Shown piece after piece: positions 1 through 7,833 of a stretch of 64,000 nt of DNA. How positions within the stretch are numbered: the stretch's first letter is position 1; each line of letters begins with the position of its first letter. The stretch comes from JAXMAZ01 sp046350115 (GTDB taxonomy: Bacteria; Planctomycetota; Planctomycetia; Gemmatales; Gemmataceae), in contig JAXMAZ010000010.1 of assembly GCA_046350115.1 (NCBI GenBank), positions 124,001-188,000 of the forward strand. Direction: 5' to 3'. The notes under the pieces are model-generated. The model ran no database searches. It was not told the DNA's origin and worked only from the letters and a program-made list of their open reading frames with translations. A program made the position numbers and the translations under genes.

Positions 1-2
1 TG

Positions 3-998
3 CTGGCCCGGTTCCAGCGGGAGGGCCGGCTGCTCACCCAGCTCGACCACCCGAACGTGGTCCGGGCGTTCCAGCTCGGCCAGGACCACGGCCGGCACTT
101 CATCGTCATGGAGCACCTGGACGGGGAGACGCTGGACGAGGTGCTAGCCCGCCGCAAACAATTGCCGGTCGGGGAGGCGGCCCGGCTGGCCTGCCAGGCG
201 CTGCACGGCCTCCAGCACCTGCACGGAAAGCGGATGGTCCACCGGGACCTGAAGCCGAGCAACCTGATGGTGGTGCCCGGCGACCGCCGCGGGCCGGACA
301 CCACCCTGCACGGCACCGTCAAAATCCTGGACATCGGCATCGGCCGGGAGCTGTTCGACGACAAGACCCCGGACACCCGCGACCTGGAGCTGACCCGGGA
401 GGGGGCGATCCTCGGCACCCCGGACTACCTGGCCCCGGAGCAGGCCCGGGACGCCCGGACGGCCGACGTCCGGGCGGACATCTACAGCCTGGGGTGCGTG
501 CTGTTCCACGCCATCGCCGGCCGGCCGCCGTACCCGGAGACGACGGCGATGGGGCAGATGGTGCAACACGCCACCACCGCCCCGCCGCCGCTAGCGGCCG
601 TCGCCCCGGGGGTGCCGGCCGGGCTGCAGGCGGTGTTCGACAAGATGACCGCCAAACGGCCGGCCGACCGGTACGCGACCCCGGCGGACGCAGCGACCGC
701 CCTGGCCGCGTTCCTGCCGTCCGGCGGGGCGGATGCGGCCGCTTCGACCGTCCTGCCGGCCTACCAGGAGTGGCTGCGGACCGAGTCGGCGGACGTCCTC
801 CCGGTCCCCCCGCCGTCGCCCCCGCCCCCCCCGCCGCCGATCACCCCGCGGTCGGAGGTGAACGTCGAGCTGGTGGCCACCCACCCGGCCCGGTCGCCGT
901 TCGAGCTGACCCGCCGGGATCTGGTGATGCTCGGGGTCGGGGCGGTCGGCACCGGGCTGGCGGTCGCCGCCGGGGTGGCCCTGGCCCGGCTGCGGTGA
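3..998 (+). CDS. Serine/threonine protein kinase, C-terminal part (5' end outside window)
   Basis: Hanks-type protein kinase; the frame is open from base 3, so the N-terminus with the glycine loop and catalytic lysine lies upstream of the window. Visible are the end of the N-lobe, the catalytic loop HRDLKPSN near base 240, a GTPDYLAPEQ activation segment near 415 and the end of the C-lobe near 700. The metal-binding DFG is replaced by DIG (LDIGIG, near 330), an uncommon but tolerated change. A proline-rich linker (about 800-845) leads to one hydrophobic segment near the C-terminus (about 915-985), which should anchor the kinase in the membrane with a very short tail, so there is no large sensor domain. 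The substrate cannot be read from sequence. Confidence 0.9.
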   Translation: MARFQREGRLLTQLDHPNVVRAFQLGQDHGRHFIVMEHLDGETLDEVLARRKQLPVGEAARLACQALHGLQHLHGKRMVHRDLKPSNLMVVPGDRRGPDTTLHGTVKILDIGIGRELFDDKTPDTRDLELTREGAILGTPDYLAPEQARDARTADVRADIYSLGCVLFHAIAGRPPYPETTAMGQMVQHATTAPPPLAAVAPGVPAGLQAVFDKMTAKRPADRYATPADAATALAAFLPSGGADAAASTVLPAYQEWLRTESADVLPVPPPSPPPPPPPITPRSEVNVELVATHPARSPFELTRRDLVMLGVGAVGTGLAVAAGVALARLR

Positions 999-1002
999 CA
1001 GG

Positions 1003-1079
1003 TTCTGGCGAGTCGGGGGCGTCAGCCCCCGGGAGTGGGAGGCTCAAACCCGGGGGCTGACGCCCCCGGCTCGCCAGGG
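1003..1079. repeat. Perfect palindromic element downstream of the kinase
   Basis: Two arms of about 29 bases (CTGGCGAGTCGGGGGCGTCA and its continuation, mirrored as TGACGCCCCCGGCTCGCCAG) flank a spacer of about 17 bases. It lies between the + strand kinase and the - strand TspO gene, so it could end transcription from both sides, but there is no T-tract. It resembles the other mobile palindromic repeats of this window more than a classical terminator. Confidence 0.75.
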
Positions 1080-1095
1080 CTTCGGACGATCGCGG

Positions 1096-1569
1096 TCAGC
1101 CGTTCCGCAGCCAGATCGAGCCGTTCAGGGCGGTGGCGAACGTCACCCACCCCAGGTACGGCAGGAGCAGCCCGCCGGCCGCCGGCCACACCCGCCCGAA
1201 GGCCGCGGCCGTGGCCGCGATCGCCGCCCAAAGTACGACGATCTCGGCGAACGCCAGGTCGGGCCGGTGGAACCCGAAGAACAGCCAGGACCAGGCGGCG
1301 TTCAGCCCGAGCTGGGCGGCGAACAAGGTCAGGGGCCGGCCGACTGAAACCGTGTGCCGCCGCTCCCACACCAGCCAGGCGGCCACGCCCATCAGCACGT
1401 ACAGGACGGTCCAGACTGGGCCGAACAGCCCGTTCGGCGGGGTCCAGGCCGGCTTGTCGAGCGCCTCGTACCAGACGTCCGGCCCGCTGACCACCGCCCC
1501 GATCGCGCCGGCCGCCAAGCTCACCGCCACCCATCCGGCCAGCGCCAGGTACGACCGCCCGCCCCTCAT
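1096..1569 (-). CDS. TspO/MBR family membrane protein
   Basis: Tryptophan-rich sensory protein / peripheral benzodiazepine-receptor family: a small five-helix membrane protein that binds tetrapyrroles. The 157-residue product has the family size and five hydrophobic segments, with the typical motifs PAWTPPNGLFGPVWTVLY (about residues 44-61), LNAAWSWLFF (about 93-102) and a final LPYLGWVTFATALN. The frame stays open upstream for 64 more codons, but those derive from a palindromic repeat, so the start at 1569 (MRGGRSYLAL) is chosen. It stands alone, divergent from the small DUF1328 and SnoaL-like genes. Confidence 0.9.
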   Translation of the reverse strand: MRGGRSYLALAGWVAVSLAAGAIGAVVSGPDVWYEALDKPAWTPPNGLFGPVWTVLYVLMGVAAWLVWERRHTVSVGRPLTLFAAQLGLNAAWSWLFFGFHRPDLAFAEIVVLWAAIAATAAAFGRVWPAAGGLLLPYLGWVTFATALNGSIWLRNG

Positions 1570-1669
1570 CGCCCCGCCCTCGGACACTTCGGACCCCGCC
1601 CCAAGTAATAGGCGGGCCGCGGCCTCGGGGGCTACGGCTTCGTTGCCGCCCCGGCTCCGGTGTCCGGCT

Positions 1670-1783
1670 GTAGGGTGCGTTGAGGCTCTGCGAAACGCAC
1701 CGTTGGGACTTCCCGCCTCGGGTTGCGGTCGTTGTCGGGCCGGTGCGTTCCGGTCGTCCAAGCCCTCCCTCCACGCACCCTAC
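1670..1783. repeat. Palindromic repeat, family A (GTAGGG...CCCTAC), copy 1
   Basis: Begins GTAGGGTGCGTTGAGGCTCT and ends in the mirrored CGCACCCTAC, with a less symmetric centre. Same family as copies near 1.8, 12.9, 35.1, 40.1, 40.3, 54.3 and 62.0 kb. With copy 2 it fills the 374-base gap between the TspO and DUF1328 genes; I see no gene in that gap. Confidence 0.8.
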
Positions 1784-1798
1784 GTCGACCCGGCTCTC

Positions 1799-1907
1799 GT
1801 TGGGTGCGTGGAGGCTCTGCGGAACGTACCGCCGGGGCTCCACCCATCCGACACGGTCGTTGCCGGGCCGGTGCGTTTCGTCGCCAAGCCTCCTCAACGC
1901 ACCCTAC
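1799..1907. repeat. Palindromic repeat, family A, copy 2
   Basis: Starts GTTGGGTGCGTGGAGGCTCT and closes CCTCAACGCACCCTAC. It is in the same orientation as copy 1, 15 bases away. The first G-run is degenerate (GTTGGG instead of GTAGGG). Confidence 0.75.
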
Positions 1908-1943
1908 ATCGAACCGACCCCGATCGGCCCCGAGGCCGCCCGC

Positions 1944-2114
1944 TCAGACGGCGGGCGGCCCGCGGCGGCCCATAATCAGGGAGATGACGAACAGGACCAG
2001 GAACAGGAAGAACAGGATTTTGGCGATCCAGGCGGACTCGGCCGCGATGCCGCCGAACCCGAACACGGCCGCGATGATCGCGACGACCAGGAACAGGAGC
2101 GCGAACCGGAGCAT
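1944..2114 (-). CDS. DUF1328-family small membrane protein
   Basis: A 56-residue protein made almost entirely of two hydrophobic helices (MLRFALLFLVVAIIAAVFGF, then an AAESAWIAKILFFLFLVLF segment) and ending in a short basic tail, GRRGPPAV. This is the exact layout of the DUF1328/YtjA family, small inner-membrane proteins of unknown function found across bacteria. The order (FGFGGIA between helices, AKILFFLF in helix 2) supports the assignment. The start is ATG at 2114; no cognate partner is visible. Confidence 0.85.
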   Translation of the reverse strand: MLRFALLFLVVAIIAAVFGFGGIAAESAWIAKILFFLFLVLFVISLIMGRRGPPAV

Positions 2115-2193
2115 GTCTGCACCCTGGGGGACGGAGGACGGCTCTCGAGCGCCGCTACCCTAGTCGCCACGTCGGCCGAACCCCAAACGGGCG

Positions 2194-2682
2194 TTACGGT
2201 TTCGCCGGCGTCTCTGCCCCGGTGTCGAGGATCACCTTCCACGTCCCGCTCGCGTCCTTACGCCACCAGGTCACATACGCCGTCGTCCCAACGACCTGCT
2301 CCGTGCCGTCGGCCTGCTTCGCCAGGAACTTCGCCCGGCCGGTGGTGAACCCGTAGTTCGGGTCGGCGAACGCCCCGGCGTCGGTCGGCTCCCACACCAG
2401 CCGGCGAGCCGGGTCGGCGAACAGCTTCGCGTCCAGTTCCTTCACCGCCGCCTTGCCGACGTGGGCCTTGCCGCCGAGTGGGGCGACGCGGACGGCGTCG
2501 TCGGCGAACGCGCTCAGCCACCCGTCCAACCCCTTCTCGGCCGTCACCTTGGCGAACGCCCGGTCGGCGGCCATCAACTCGGCTTTCAAGTCGGGACGAG
2601 CCGCATCCGGACTGCGGTCGGATCGAGCAACGGCCCAGCCGGCGGCGAGAGCCAGGGCGACGGCGGCAAAACGACGGGACAT
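2194..2682 (-). CDS. Secreted DUF4440 / SnoaL-like protein
   Basis: A 162-residue protein with a signal peptide (SRRFAAVALALAAGWAVA) followed by a DUF4440-type alpha+beta cone fold: an N-terminal helix (LMAADRAFAKVTAEKGLDGW), an AFADDAVRVAP strand, and C-terminal strands YVTWWRKDASGTWKVILDTG. The family covers ketosteroid-isomerase-like proteins, many without known substrate. The ATG at 2682 is preceded by GAGGTG at good spacing, so it is preferred over the two GTG codons just before it. It is probably periplasmic; no partner is obvious. Confidence 0.8.
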   Translation of the reverse strand: MSRRFAAVALALAAGWAVARSDRSPDAARPDLKAELMAADRAFAKVTAEKGLDGWLSAFADDAVRVAPLGGKAHVGKAAVKELDAKLFADPARRLVWEPTDAGAFADPNYGFTTGRAKFLAKQADGTEQVVGTTAYVTWWRKDASGTWKVILDTGAETPAKP

Positions 2683-2797
2683 CACCACCTCGGGTTGACG
2701 ACCGGCGGCCGACGGTGCCGCCGGCCGGCCAGGCTACCGGGTCACACGCCGGCGTGCAACCGCCCCAGGCTTGCGGTAGCGCCTCCGGCAGCCTGGG

Positions 2798-2946
2798 TTT
2801 TCCTCCCCCTCTCCGCTTCGGGGTGGGGGCCGGGGGAAGGGGTGACGACACCGACCCGTTCCCGCGGCTTACAAGCCGCCGTGACGGGTGGTGATCCTAA
2901 CCCCTCCCCCCCGGCCCCCTCCCCCAAGCGGCGAGGGGGAGCGAAG
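2798..2946. repeat. Palindromic MITE-like repeat, family C, copy 1 (degenerate)
   Basis: Left end CTCCCCCTCTCCGCTTCGGG, right end mirrored as CCCAAGCGGCGAGGGGGAG; both arms continue into a GGGGCCGGGGG / CCCCCGGCCCC run. Five further copies lie near 8.2, 36.6, 48.3, 50.2 and 51.4 kb. It fills most of the 354-base gap between the SnoaL-like gene and the methyltransferase; nothing else is seen in that gap. Confidence 0.8.
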
Positions 2947-3036
2947 ACAGCCCATCCACCAACCGGAGGCACTAGCGGCCTTGCGGCGGCCGGCCCCGGC
3001 CGGGTACGCTGCCGCACACCCCCCGGACGCCCGCCG

Positions 3037-3891
3037 ATGCTCCCGCACTGCAAGCTGTGCGACCTGGCCGACTTCAGCCACCCGGACCTGCTCCCGGTGC
3101 TGCGGCGGGTGTTCCCGCACGAGGTCGCCCGGTTCGGCCCGCTGTTCCCGAAGCGGGTCGAGTACCGCAAGCACTGGGAGGTGGCGATGGCCGTCCGCGC
3201 CCTGGAGGCGGGCGGGGCGGTCCGGCCGGACGCCGAACTGCTCGGCGTCGGGGCCGGCGGCGAGCCGACCGTCTTCCACCTGACCAACCTCGTCCGCCGG
3301 GTGTTCGCCACCGACCTGTACCTCGGGGCCGGCGGGTGGCAGGACCAGGCGCCGCCGCTGCTGCTCACCGACCCGGGCCGGTTCTGGCCGGCGGCGTGGA
3401 ACCCCCGCCGGCTGGTCGCCCAGCACATGAACGCCCTCGACCTGCAGTACGAGGACGCCACCTTCGACGGCATCTTCTCCAGCAGCAGCCTGGAGCACTT
3501 CGGCGGGCCGGACGAGATCCGCCGGGCGGTCCGGGAGATGGCCCGGGTGCTGAAACCGGGCGGGGTGCTGACCCTGGCCACCGAGTACCGGCTGGCCGGC
3601 CCCGGCCCGGGCATCCCCGGCGCCCACCTGTTCACCGAGGCCGAGTTGCGGGAGTGGATCCTGGAGGCGGCCGACTGGGAGCCGCTCTCCCCGCTCGACC
3701 TGACCCTCTCCGACGCCACCCGGCGGACGGCCCTGCCGTTCGCCGAGGGACTGGCCGACGTGGACCGGCACACCAAGCAGTACGGGGCGCTGTACTTCCA
3801 CAAGCTGGACTGGAGCCGCTACCCGCACCTGGTCCTGGCCTACGGGCCGCACGTCTGGACCAGCGTGCACGTGGCGGTGCGGAAGCGATAA
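3037..3891 (+). CDS. SAM-dependent methyltransferase (type 11-like)
   Basis: A 284-residue class I methyltransferase. The SAM-binding start of the fold is the ELLGVGAGGEPTVFHLTN stretch (about residues 69-86) with the acidic FATDLY after it. The later motif DGIFSSSSLEHFGGPDEIRR and the post-motif EMARVLKPGGVLTLATEY (about 167-184) are standard for the family. The N-terminus begins with a CKLCDLADF stretch, possibly metal-binding. The frame is open far upstream through repeat sequence, so the ATG at 3037 is taken as the start. The substrate is unknown; sugar or glycolipid methylation is a guess only. Confidence 0.8.
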   Translation: MLPHCKLCDLADFSHPDLLPVLRRVFPHEVARFGPLFPKRVEYRKHWEVAMAVRALEAGGAVRPDAELLGVGAGGEPTVFHLTNLVRRVFATDLYLGAGGWQDQAPPLLLTDPGRFWPAAWNPRRLVAQHMNALDLQYEDATFDGIFSSSSLEHFGGPDEIRRAVREMARVLKPGGVLTLATEYRLAGPGPGIPGAHLFTEAELREWILEAADWEPLSPLDLTLSDATRRTALPFAEGLADVDRHTKQYGALYFHKLDWSRYPHLVLAYGPHVWTSVHVAVRKR

Positions 3892-3932
3892 CGTCACGCT
3901 GCCCACCCACGATTGCGGGTGGGGGTTCGGGG

Positions 3933-4334
3933 TCAGCGCGTCACGCCCAGGTCGTCGAGCAGTTGCTTCACTCTCGCGCCGATCAGGTCACGAACCTGTC
4001 GGAACTCGTCCGGCCCCATGTCCCGCGGGTCGGGGATCTGCCAGTCGGCCCGGCGATTCGCCACCACGAGCGGGCACTCGTCGCCGCAGCCCATCGTGAC
4101 CGCCGCGTCGAACACCTGGCCGTTGAACGCCTCCAACCCCTTCGACGCGTGGGTGGTCAGGTCGTAGCCGAGTTCGGCCATGGCGGCGATCGCCTTCGGG
4201 TTCACCCGCCCGCTCGGCCGGCTGCCGCTGCTGACCGCCTCCACCCCCGGCCCGCCGTACATCCGGGCGAACGCCTCGGCCATCTGCGACCGGTTCGAGT
4301 TCTCGACGCACACGAAGATGACGCGGACCGGCAT
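3933..4334 (-). CDS. Arsenate reductase / low-molecular-weight phosphotyrosine phosphatase family protein
   Basis: A 133-residue LMW-PTP fold protein. The phosphate loop is CVENSNRS near the N-terminus (CX5R, residues about 8-15) followed by QMAEAFAR, and the general-acid Asp lies in the WQIPDPRDM stretch (about residue 97). The presence of a third cysteine in TMGCGDECP (about 82-90) is the arrangement of thioredoxin-coupled arsenate reductases, so arsenate reduction is more likely than tyrosine dephosphorylation. Start MPVRVIFVC at 4334 is preferred to the longer frame. No arsR or acr3 gene is adjacent, so the role stays tentative. Confidence 0.8.
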   Translation of the reverse strand: MPVRVIFVCVENSNRSQMAEAFARMYGGPGVEAVSSGSRPSGRVNPKAIAAMAELGYDLTTHASKGLEAFNGQVFDAAVTMGCGDECPLVVANRRADWQIPDPRDMGPDEFRQVRDLIGARVKQLLDDLGVTR

Positions 4335-4483
4335 CGCTGTCTCCCAACGGGTTGCGTTCAGTGTCCGGGCCGCGGCCGGTTCGGCAAGGTCAGTCACACG
4401 ACCGTCACACCGGGGGCGGGGTTGCCCGTCGGCCGTGGCGCGGGTATGGTTTCGCGGATCGTCTGAGCCGCACGGAGGCCCGC

Positions 4484-5686
4484 ATGAACACCCGCCGGTT
4501 GGCCACCACCGTCGTCGTGGGGTCCGTCGTGTTCGGGGCCGGGTGTTCGCGGCTGTACGCCCGCCGGGACCGGGACCGGAACCTGCCGCCGCTCAGCCCG
4601 CCGGTGCCGACGGTCCCGGTGTCCGCCCCCGCCCCGCCGCTGCCGCCGCCCGACCCGGCCCCGCCGCCGGAGCCGGCCGTCGCCCTGCCCCGGGCCGACG
4701 CGGTGACGGCCGGCATCGTCCCGTCCATGCCCGGCCCCGGCGGCCCGGCCGCCGTCCAGCCGGACGACCCCGGCCCCGGGATCACGCCGGCCACGGCCAC
4801 CTCGTCCGAGGGGATACCACCGGTGCGCGGCCGGCTGGAGGAGATGCGCCGCCGCCGGGAGGAGCGGCGGGAAGATCGCCGCGACCCCGACCCGAAGCCG
4901 ACTTCGCCGGCCCTGCCACCGACCCTCCCCGCACCGACCAACGCCCCGCCGGCCCAGCAGTCGCCGCCGTCGTCCGCCCCGTCCACCGACCTGGCCGCGG
5001 TCAAGGCGCTGGTCGATGCGGCCAACAGCCGGTGGGCGACGGTGCCGGAGTTCGAGGCCCGGCTGACCAAGCGGGAGGTGGTGGCCGGCAAGCCGCTGCC
5101 TCAGAACGAGGTGCTGTACCGGTTCCGCAAGCAGCCGCTCAGCCTGTACATGCAGGTGCAGTCCGGACCCGGCGAGGGCCGCGAGTTGCTGTACGTCCAG
5201 GGCCGGTACGGGGACAAGGTCCACATCGTCACCGGCAAAGGCGACAACCGGCTGGTCGGGGTCGGGTTCAAGACGGAACTCGACCCGGACGACAAGCAGC
5301 TTCTGGCCAAGAGCCGGTACAAGGTGACCGAAGCCGGGCTGGGGCGGATCATCGCCGGGCTGACCAAGGCAGTGAGCGTTGCCGACCGCGACCCCGGGGT
5401 GAAGATCCGGGCGACCGGGGCGGTCACTCGGCCCGAGTACCCGTACCCGCTGGTCGGGATCGAAGGGCAGGTGCCCCCCGGGGCCGACCCGCAGTTGCCC
5501 CGCGGCGGCAGCCGCCAGGTGTTCTTCGACCCGAACCCGAAGTCGCCAGGGCACAACCTGCCGGTGTTGGTCGTCACCACCGACCCGGACGGCCGCGAGG
5601 TCGAGTACTACTGCTTCGACCGGTTCAAGATCCCGACCGGGCTGACCGACGCGGACTGGTCGCCGGACCGGCTCAAACGGCGGTAA
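4484..5686 (+). CDS. DUF1571 domain putative lipoprotein
   Basis: A 400-residue exported protein. The N-terminus MNTRRLATTVVVGSVVFGAGCSR is a lipoprotein-type signal with Cys about residue 22 (G-A-G-C rather than the strict L-A-G-C lipobox). A long Pro/Ala-rich linker (about 35-165) precedes a DUF1571 domain that runs from VKALVDAANSRWATV to the end, with EARLTKREVVAGKPL and FRKQPLSLYMQ as recognisable core strands. DUF1571 proteins are typical of planctomycetes and have no known activity. A TATGGT -10-like box (4445-4450) and an AGGCCC/GGAGG site precede the ATG. Confidence 0.8.
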   Translation: MNTRRLATTVVVGSVVFGAGCSRLYARRDRDRNLPPLSPPVPTVPVSAPAPPLPPPDPAPPPEPAVALPRADAVTAGIVPSMPGPGGPAAVQPDDPGPGITPATATSSEGIPPVRGRLEEMRRRREERREDRRDPDPKPTSPALPPTLPAPTNAPPAQQSPPSSAPSTDLAAVKALVDAANSRWATVPEFEARLTKREVVAGKPLPQNEVLYRFRKQPLSLYMQVQSGPGEGRELLYVQGRYGDKVHIVTGKGDNRLVGVGFKTELDPDDKQLLAKSRYKVTEAGLGRIIAGLTKAVSVADRDPGVKIRATGAVTRPEYPYPLVGIEGQVPPGADPQLPRGGSRQVFFDPNPKSPGHNLPVLVVTTDPDGREVEYYCFDRFKIPTGLTDADWSPDRLKRR

Positions 5687-5793
5687 GCCCGAGCCGGCGG
5701 CCGTGCCCTGCCAGCCTGTCACTCCGGCAGGCAGTCGCCCCGGTGCGGCGCCCCTCCACACGCCCGGCCATACGCCGCTAACTAGCGTCAGGG

Positions 5794-5799
5794 TATAAT
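5794..5799 (+). promoter_or_regulatory. Candidate -10 box for the response regulator-groES unit
   Basis: A perfect TATAAT in an otherwise GC-rich gap of 245 bases, 133 bases upstream of the response regulator. No convincing -35 hexamer lies 17 bases upstream. No CIRCE-type repeat was seen, so if this promoter drives groES, control is not by HrcA here. Confidence 0.4.
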
Positions 5800-5931
5800 G
5801 TTCCGGAGGGTCAGCCGTCGCGAGCCGGACGCCGGCACCGGGTTTGCACACCCGGTCGGCAAACTGGTCCTTCCGCGAGGGATGCACGGCCTGGTCCGCG
5901 GGGCCTGTCACCGCCCCGGGGAGGTGTACGG

Positions 5932-6414
5932 ATGATAGTCGAACCACAGCCCCAAGCCGGCCCGCTGCCCGAACCCGGGTTCACGATCCTGGTCGCCGAC
6001 GACGACCCGGGGTCGCGGTCCGCCCTGGCCGGGCTGCTCGCCGACCGCGGGTTCCAGACCGTCCAGGCCGGGTCCGGCGAGGAGGCGATCGAGATCGTCC
6101 GGGTGGAGCTGGTCCACCTGGTGTTCTTCGACATGCACATGCCGCGGATGACCGGGCTGGAGGCGCTGCAACAGGCCCGGCTGGTGAACGACCTGCTGCC
6201 GGCCATTTTGGTGACTGCGGACGCCACCCGGGAGCTGATCCGGCAGGCGTTCCTGGCCCAGGTGTACAGCGTCATCCCGAAACCCGTAAACAAGAACGTG
6301 GTGCTGCACACCCTCGGCCGGGCGCTGCGGCAGGTGTACGGGGTGCCCCCGGACGCCCCGCCGGCCCGGCCCGAACCGGACCCTAACCCTACTGACCCTG
6401 GGAGTGGCAACTGA
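5932..6414 (+). CDS. Stand-alone response regulator receiver protein
   Basis: A 160-residue CheY-like protein with only a receiver domain. The acidic pocket (VADDDPGS, about residues 22-29), phospho-acceptor Asp in FFDMHMPRMTG (about 67), the Thr in LVTADA (about 96) and the Lys in VIPKPVN (about 120) are all present, so it should be phosphorylatable. The C-terminus is a short Pro-rich tail with no DNA-binding domain. Its stop codon overlaps the groES start (TGATG), so the two are translationally coupled. No histidine kinase is nearby. Confidence 0.9.
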   Translation: MIVEPQPQAGPLPEPGFTILVADDDPGSRSALAGLLADRGFQTVQAGSGEEAIEIVRVELVHLVFFDMHMPRMTGLEALQQARLVNDLLPAILVTADATRELIRQAFLAQVYSVIPKPVNKNVVLHTLGRALRQVYGVPPDAPPARPEPDPNPTDPGSGN

Positions 6415-6701
6415 TGAAGATCGTCCCGTTGAACGACAAGATCGTGGTCGAGCGGCTGGAGGCGGACGACAAGACGGCCGGCGGGATCATCCTGCCGGAC
6501 ACCGCCAAGGAGAAGCCGAAGCAGGGCAAGGTGCTGGCCGTCGGCGAGGGCAAGCTGCTGGACAGCGGCAAGCGGTCGGCGTTCCAGGTGAAGGTCGGCG
6601 ACCGGGTGCTGTTCACCAGCTACTCGGGCAACGAGGTGAACGTGGACGGCAAGGACTACCTGGTGATGACCGAGGACGACGTGCTGGCGGTCGTCGGCTG
6701 A
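6414..6701 (+). CDS. groES: Co-chaperonin GroES
   Basis: The 95-residue heptameric lid of the GroEL chaperonin. It starts MKIVPLNDKIVVERLE and contains the mobile-loop region TAGGIILPDTAKEKP (about residues 20-34), the GKVLAVGEGK turn, VKVGDRVLFTSYSG and the terminal EDDVLAVVG; length and order are canonical. It overlaps the upstream response regulator by one base and is followed by a strong terminator, and no groEL is adjacent. Planctomycetes often carry several groES/groEL copies, so the partner GroEL is presumably elsewhere. Confidence 0.95.
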   Translation: MKIVPLNDKIVVERLEADDKTAGGIILPDTAKEKPKQGKVLAVGEGKLLDSGKRSAFQVKVGDRVLFTSYSGNEVNVDGKDYLVMTEDDVLAVVG

Positions 6702-6722
6702 CGGCCGGTTCGGGCCGGACTC

Positions 6723-6763
6723 GCGGACCCCGGGGCGAACGTCCCCGGGGTCCGCTTTTTTTT
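6723..6763 (+). terminator. Rho-independent terminator after groES
   Basis: Perfect 13-bp stem GCGGACCCCGGGG / CCCCGGGGTCCGC with a short CGAACGT loop, followed by eight T. This is the clearest intrinsic terminator in the window. Confidence 0.92.
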
Positions 6764-6934
6764 CGGGAAATCCATTTGCTTGCCCTTGACCGGCCATTAC
6801 CATTCACGCACTCGCACGCCAGCCGCGGGTTTCCGCTGGGGGCCGGTATCGCCGGGGGTTAGGTTCGCCGTCGGGTGTCCGGCGGCGCCTTGTCGGTGTC
6901 CGGGGGCGGCGTTGGGGCTAGCTCGGCTTCGCTC

Positions 6935-7375
6935 ATGGCCATCAACATCTACGTCGGCAACCTGCCGTGGCAAACCACGCAAGACGACCTGTACCAACTG
7001 TTCGCCCAGTACGGGCAGGTGGGTAAGGCCCAGGTGATCTCGGACCGGGAGACCGGCCGGTCCCGCGGGTTCGGGTTCGTCGAAATGATGACCGAGGCGG
7101 AGGCCAACGCCGCCATCGAGGCGCTGAACAACTCACCGTTCAACGGTCGGCCGCTGACCGTGAACGTGGCCAAGCCCCGGGAAGGCAACGGGGGTGGCGG
7201 TGGGTACGGCGGTGGCGGGAGCGGCGGCCGGGGCCGCGGCGGGTATGGTGGCGGGGGCGGCGGTCGCGGCGGGTATGGCGGCGGCGGTGGAGGCGGGTAC
7301 GGCGGCGGGGGCGGTGGTTACGGCGGGGGTGGGGGCGGATACGGCGGGGGCGGCGACGGCGGCGACCGGTATTAA
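6935..7375 (+). CDS. Glycine-rich RNA-recognition-motif (RRM) protein
   Basis: A 146-residue single-RRM RNA-binding protein. RNP2 is IYVGNL (residues 4-9), RNP1 is RGFGFVEM (about 43-50), and the intervening DLYQLFAQYGQV and ALNNSPFNGRPLTV match the fold to about residue 82. The remaining 60 residues are almost only Gly with Arg and Tyr (GGYGGGG repeats), a low-complexity tail like that of eukaryotic and cyanobacterial glycine-rich RNA-binding proteins. Start MAINIYVGN is chosen over a longer frame. The family is known for cold or stress-linked RNA chaperone roles; here that is inference. Confidence 0.93.
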   Translation: MAINIYVGNLPWQTTQDDLYQLFAQYGQVGKAQVISDRETGRSRGFGFVEMMTEAEANAAIEALNNSPFNGRPLTVNVAKPREGNGGGGGYGGGGSGGRGRGGYGGGGGGRGGYGGGGGGGYGGGGGGYGGGGGGYGGGGDGGDRY

Positions 7376-7421
7376 CCCGGCCCGTTGAGCCGGCACCCGG
7401 CCCGGTTAAATGCGATTCCCA

Positions 7422-7466
7422 GACAGCGCCCAGCGAACGGGTCATGTGGCCCGGCCGGGCGCTGTC
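7422..7466 (+). other. Hairpin between the RRM gene and infA
   Basis: GACAGCGCCC and GGGCGCTGTC pair perfectly around a loop of about 25 bases, 27 bases before the infA start. There is no T-tract, so it could be a 5' leader structure of infA, a weak terminator of the RRM gene, or neither. Confidence 0.5.
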
Positions 7467-7493
7467 GTCGGTTACTGGGGCGCAGGGGGAGGT

Positions 7494-7712
7494 ATGCCCA
7501 AAGAGGAAGCCATCGAGGTGGAGGGGCGGGTGAAGGAAGCGCTGGCCAACACCCAGTTCCGGGTCGAGCTGGACATCGGCGGCGAGGTGGTCGCCCACGT
7601 CGCCGGGAAGATGCGGAAGCACTTCATCCGGATCATCCCAGGGGACCGGGTGAAAGTGGAACTGTCCCCTTACGACCTAACCCGTGGCCGCATCACCTTC
7701 CGGGTCCGCTGA
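7494..7712 (+). CDS. infA: Translation initiation factor IF-1
   Basis: The 72-residue OB-fold initiation factor that occupies the ribosomal A site. The sequence MPKEEAIEVEGRVKEALANT, then FRVELDIGGEVVAHVAGKMRK and IRIIPGDRVKVELSPYDLTR, is canonical from end to end. The start is fixed by a GGGGGAGG site seven bases upstream; the longer frame is rejected. It is not next to rpmJ or secY, so it is a detached copy, and another may exist in the ribosomal operon. Confidence 0.95.
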   Translation: MPKEEAIEVEGRVKEALANTQFRVELDIGGEVVAHVAGKMRKHFIRIIPGDRVKVELSPYDLTRGRITFRVR

Positions 7713-7833
7713 CTTGAGGGATTCCGGCCGAATCGCCGAACTTTTTTCTTGACTCTCCCACCCGGACTCGTCAGTTTATCCCGGTCGCATGGGACGCGAC
7801 TCACACCTGCAACAGTCCAGGGAGGGACCGACG

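Noticed and set aside
1096..1761. Longer TspO frame (221 codons)
   Set aside because: The first 64 codons come from a family A palindrome; the family length fits the start at 1569.
7190..7370. Glycine-coding GGCGGG repeats that look like a minisatellite or CRISPR-like array
   Set aside because: The repeats encode the glycine-rich tail of the RRM protein and have no spacers or leader.
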